DNA of 64,000 bases from Alteribacter natronophilus (GTDB lineage Bacteria; Bacillota; Bacilli; Bacillales; Salisediminibacteriaceae), in contig NZ_VCRO01000003.1 in the NCBI RefSeq assembly GCF_006007885.1, forward strand, positions 310,001-374,000, read 5' to 3'. Made by a program: the position numbers and the translations under genes. Position 1 is the first letter of the stretch. The number at the start of each line of letters is the position of its first letter. The notes below the pieces were generated by a model. It had not been told where the DNA came from and made no database searches. It saw only the letters and a program-made list of their open reading frames with translations. Shown here in pieces: positions 62,169 through 64,000 of the stretch.

Positions 62169-63287
62169 TTATTTTCTTTCTTCAAGCGGTACCCAGCTCT
62201 GTTTGTCAGGACCCACATACTCCGCGCGCGGACGGATCAGACGGTTGTTCTCGTACTGCTCGAGAATGTGTGCCAGCCATCCGGAAACCCGGCTTACAGC
62301 AAAGATCGGCGTGAACAGGTCATGCTCAATGCCAAGGCTGTGGTACACGGATGCAGAGTAGAAGTCCACGTTTGGAAGGAGACCTTTTTCGTTAGTAACA
62401 ATATCATCGATCCGTACACTCATGTCATACCATTTGGACTCGCCGGTTACTTTTGTAAGCTGACGGCTCATCTCTTTCAGGTGTTTTGCGCGTGGATCCC
62501 CATTTTTGTATACCCGGTGGCCGAAGCCCATAATCTTTTCTTTATTTTCCAGTGCTTTATGGATATAATCATCTACCTGCTTCTCGTCACCGATTTCATT
62601 CAGCATTGCCATTACACGCTCATTGGCACCGCCGTGAAGTGGTCCTTTCAGTGCGCCGATGGCAGCCGTCACTCCTGAATAAACATCAGACAGTGTTGCC
62701 ACACAGACACGGGCAGTAAAGGTGGATGCATTCAGCTCGTGGTCGGCATGAAGAACAAGAGCTTTGTTAAACGCTTCAATCGATGTTTCGTCCGGCTCCT
62801 CCCCGTTCAGCATATACAGGAAGTTTGCTGCGTAGCTGAGTTCAGGTTTTGGTGCAACCGGGTCTTTTCCTTCACGGATACGGGCAAAAGCCGTTACAAT
62901 TGTCGGCATCTGTGCCTGAAGCTTCATGGCCTTCAGACGGTTCGCATCTTCAGACATTTCATCAGCCTGCTCGTCAAACAGACCAAGATTGGAGACTGCT
63001 GTTCTGAGTGCCGCCATCGGATGGACCTCATTGATTGGATACGTTTTCAATTGTTCAATTACAGCGTCCGGGACAGCCGAGTATCCGTTCAGTTCTTTTG
63101 TAAAGGACTCAAGTTCCTCTTTGTTAGGAAGCTTATGATTCCAGAGCAGGTAAACAACTTCTTCAAAGCTTGCGTAGTCGGCAAGATCGTCAATGTTGTA
63201 TCCGTTATAGGTTAAAACTCCATCAATAATTGAACTTACGCTGGATGTTGTTGCGACAACACCTTCCAAACCTTTTGTCGTACTCAT
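62169..63287 (-). CDS. citZ: Citrate synthase
   Basis: A 372-residue type I-like bacterial citrate synthase. The catalytic His residues are in LVLHADHELNASTFTARVCV and GFGHRVYKNGDPRAKHL, and KGPLHGGANERVMAM is present. It condenses oxaloacetate and acetyl-CoA. The start follows AGGAGAGG. A long leader with its own promoter suggests control at transcription and RNA level. The 138 bp between citZ and icd show no terminator, so the three TCA genes may be co-transcribed. Confidence 0.96.
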   Translation of the reverse strand: MSTTKGLEGVVATTSSVSSIIDGVLTYNGYNIDDLADYASFEEVVYLLWNHKLPNKEELESFTKELNGYSAVPDAVIEQLKTYPINEVHPMAALRTAVSNLGLFDEQADEMSEDANRLKAMKLQAQMPTIVTAFARIREGKDPVAPKPELSYAANFLYMLNGEEPDETSIEAFNKALVLHADHELNASTFTARVCVATLSDVYSGVTAAIGALKGPLHGGANERVMAMLNEIGDEKQVDDYIHKALENKEKIMGFGHRVYKNGDPRAKHLKEMSRQLTKVTGESKWYDMSVRIDDIVTNEKGLLPNVDFYSASVYHSLGIEHDLFTPIFAVSRVSGWLAHILEQYENNRLIRPRAEYVGPDKQSWVPLEERK

Positions 63288-63434
63288 TCCAACCTCTCCT
63301 TTAAAAATAATTTTGTGAGGGAATCAGGTATTCTATTCCCACTGTGTTTCTCCGATAACCTTTCCTGTTTATGATCTTCACTTTCGCGAGCGGATCAAAG
63401 CACCGTCAGCCACCGTCAAAAATCGACCGGTTAT

Positions 63435-63454
63435 TTGTTATACCAATATAACAA
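63435..63454 (-). promoter_or_regulatory. Dyad in citZ leader
   Basis: Perfect inverted repeat TTGTTATA-CCAA-TATAACAA. In the transcript it would form an 8 bp hairpin about 120 nt after the predicted start. B. subtilis citZ mRNA is known to be bound by aconitase in its leader; whether this hairpin plays that part is only a guess. Alternatively a DNA operator. Confidence 0.45.
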
Positions 63455-63505
63455 CTTCATGTGAAACTTCCGGGTTCGTAACCTCCCGGTGCGAGCGGGG
63501 CCGAC

Positions 63506-63520
63506 CGTAAGCGTTTTCGT
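63506..63520 (-). promoter_or_regulatory. Imperfect cre-like site downstream of the citZ promoter
   Basis: CGTAAGCGTTTTCGT (reverse complement ACGAAAACGCTTACG) has the cre core with two mismatches to the consensus. CcpA represses citZ in B. subtilis. Tentative. Confidence 0.35.
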
Positions 63521-63580
63521 AAAAGGTTTCGGAGGCTGTATGTATGAACAGCCACGCTTTTCTGATTCGAGTCAACTTAT

Positions 63581-63609
63581 ATTATAACGACTTTTAACAA
63601 CTTTGTGAA
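63581..63609 (-). promoter_or_regulatory. SigA promoter of citZ
   Basis: Minus strand -35 TTCACA (complement of 63604-63609), 17 bp spacer, -10 TATAAT (complement of 63581-63586). It implies a leader of about 285 nt, within the otherwise gene-free stretch 63288-63690. Confidence 0.65.
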
Positions 63610-63690
63610 CTTAAAAATATCAAATGCAACTAATATTTCAATTTATACTATTATTTTAATTTGTTTGAAACTTCACGTATTAAGCCCCGT

Positions 63691-63999
63691 TTATCCGCCG
63701 AATGACGAAAAATACGACACTATTCTCATGGCCATATAGGCGATTCCCGCCCCAATAAGCGGACCTACAGCCACACCGTTAAACAGGGCAACTGCAAGAA
63801 TCGTTCCAAACACAAGTGCCGTAGTGATGTGAGGGTCATTCTGAAGCAGCTCAACGCCGCTCGCTGCAATAACTGCTACAAAAATACCTGCGCCGAGAGC
63901 CACCCACGCATAGGAGGATTTCGTGGCTTCTATAAGCTGTTTGAACCCGATTTCCCCTGTAACGATGGGAACAAGGACCGCAATTGTAATGATTGTCAC
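63691..63999 (-). CDS. ytwI: DUF441 family membrane protein (YtwI), C-terminal part
   Basis: About 100 C-terminal residues; the start lies beyond the right edge. Hydrophobic segments (TIAVLVPIVTG, WVALGAGIFVAVIAASGVEL, ALVFGTILAVALFNGVAVGP, IGAGIAYMAMRI) match the DUF441/YtwI family, about 150 residues in full. Located upstream of citZ on the same strand as in B. subtilis. Function unknown. Confidence 0.85.
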   Translation of the reverse strand: MTIITIAVLVPIVTGEIGFKQLIEATKSSYAWVALGAGIFVAVIAASGVELLQNDPHITTALVFGTILAVALFNGVAVGPLIGAGIAYMAMRIVSYFSSFGG

Positions 64000-64000
64000 G

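Overview
The window (about 48% GC by eye) is chromosomal DNA of a low-to-mid GC Bacillaceae member, most likely an alkaliphilic or halophilic Bacillus relative. Three things point there: gene order closely follows the Bacillus subtilis segment from etfA to ytwI; endospore genes (sspI, ytxC, ytaF) are present; and a GC-rich dispersed extragenic repeat recurs, of a type I associate with alkaliphilic Bacillus genomes. The species cannot be fixed from sequence reading alone. There is no rRNA, tRNA, CRISPR array, prophage or intact IS element. Nearly all genes lie on the minus strand; the plus-strand exceptions are rnhC, an hpaB-like gene, sspI, ysdB and a holin-like gene.

Layout. 1-6.7 kb: fatty-acid beta-oxidation block (etfA start, etfB, fadB, fadR, two lcfA paralogues) with a FadR operator and two CcpA cre sites placed between promoter elements. 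6.7-13.6 kb: a 27-codon membrane ORF, yshE, mutS2, polX, cvpA, zapA, rnhC. 13.9-15.4 kb: an inserted HpaB-type flavin monooxygenase. 15.5-23 kb: pheT, pheS with a T-box, a SPOUT methyltransferase, sspI, M42 aminopeptidase, dUTPase and ysdB with a SigW-type promoter. 23.3-31.0 kb: an eight-gene overlapping operon that interrupts the B. subtilis order between ysdB and ysdA. It encodes a YnjB-like lipoprotein, two permeases, an ATPase, a CDP-alcohol phosphatidyltransferase, a SelD-N-terminal-like FAD oxidoreductase (frameshifted here at a 7-G run), a TVP38/DedA-type membrane protein and a disulfide oxidoreductase. This is the most interesting accessory system in the window. 31-33.8 kb: another TVP38 protein, ysdA, and rplT-rpmI-infC with an L20-type leader and an AUU start for IF3. 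33.9-46.6 kb: a GGDEF-EAL protein, thrS with T-box, ytxC, an M3 oligopeptidase, mqnC, dnaI, dnaB and nrdR. 46.7-53.2 kb: holin-like protein, S41 lipoprotein protease, speD with a structured leader, gapB with CcpN-like sites, coaE, ytaF, mutM. 53.2-64 kb: polA, phoR, phoP, a MaoC-like protein, mdh, icd, citZ and the C-terminal part of ytwI.

How it works together. Most of the window is housekeeping: translation (PheST, ThrS, L20, L35, IF3), replication initiation and repair (DnaB, DnaI, PolA, MutM, MutS2, PolX, RNase HIII), central carbon metabolism (CitZ, Icd, Mdh, GapB) and phosphate signalling (PhoPR). Regulation visible in the DNA is mainly carbon-source control (cre, CcpN-like and FadR sites) and RNA-level control (two T-boxes, the L20 leader, and a possible switching leader on speD). 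The accessory layer consists of the ynj-like operon, the HpaB gene, the cyclic-di-GMP protein and several copies of the extragenic repeat that sit at synteny breaks.
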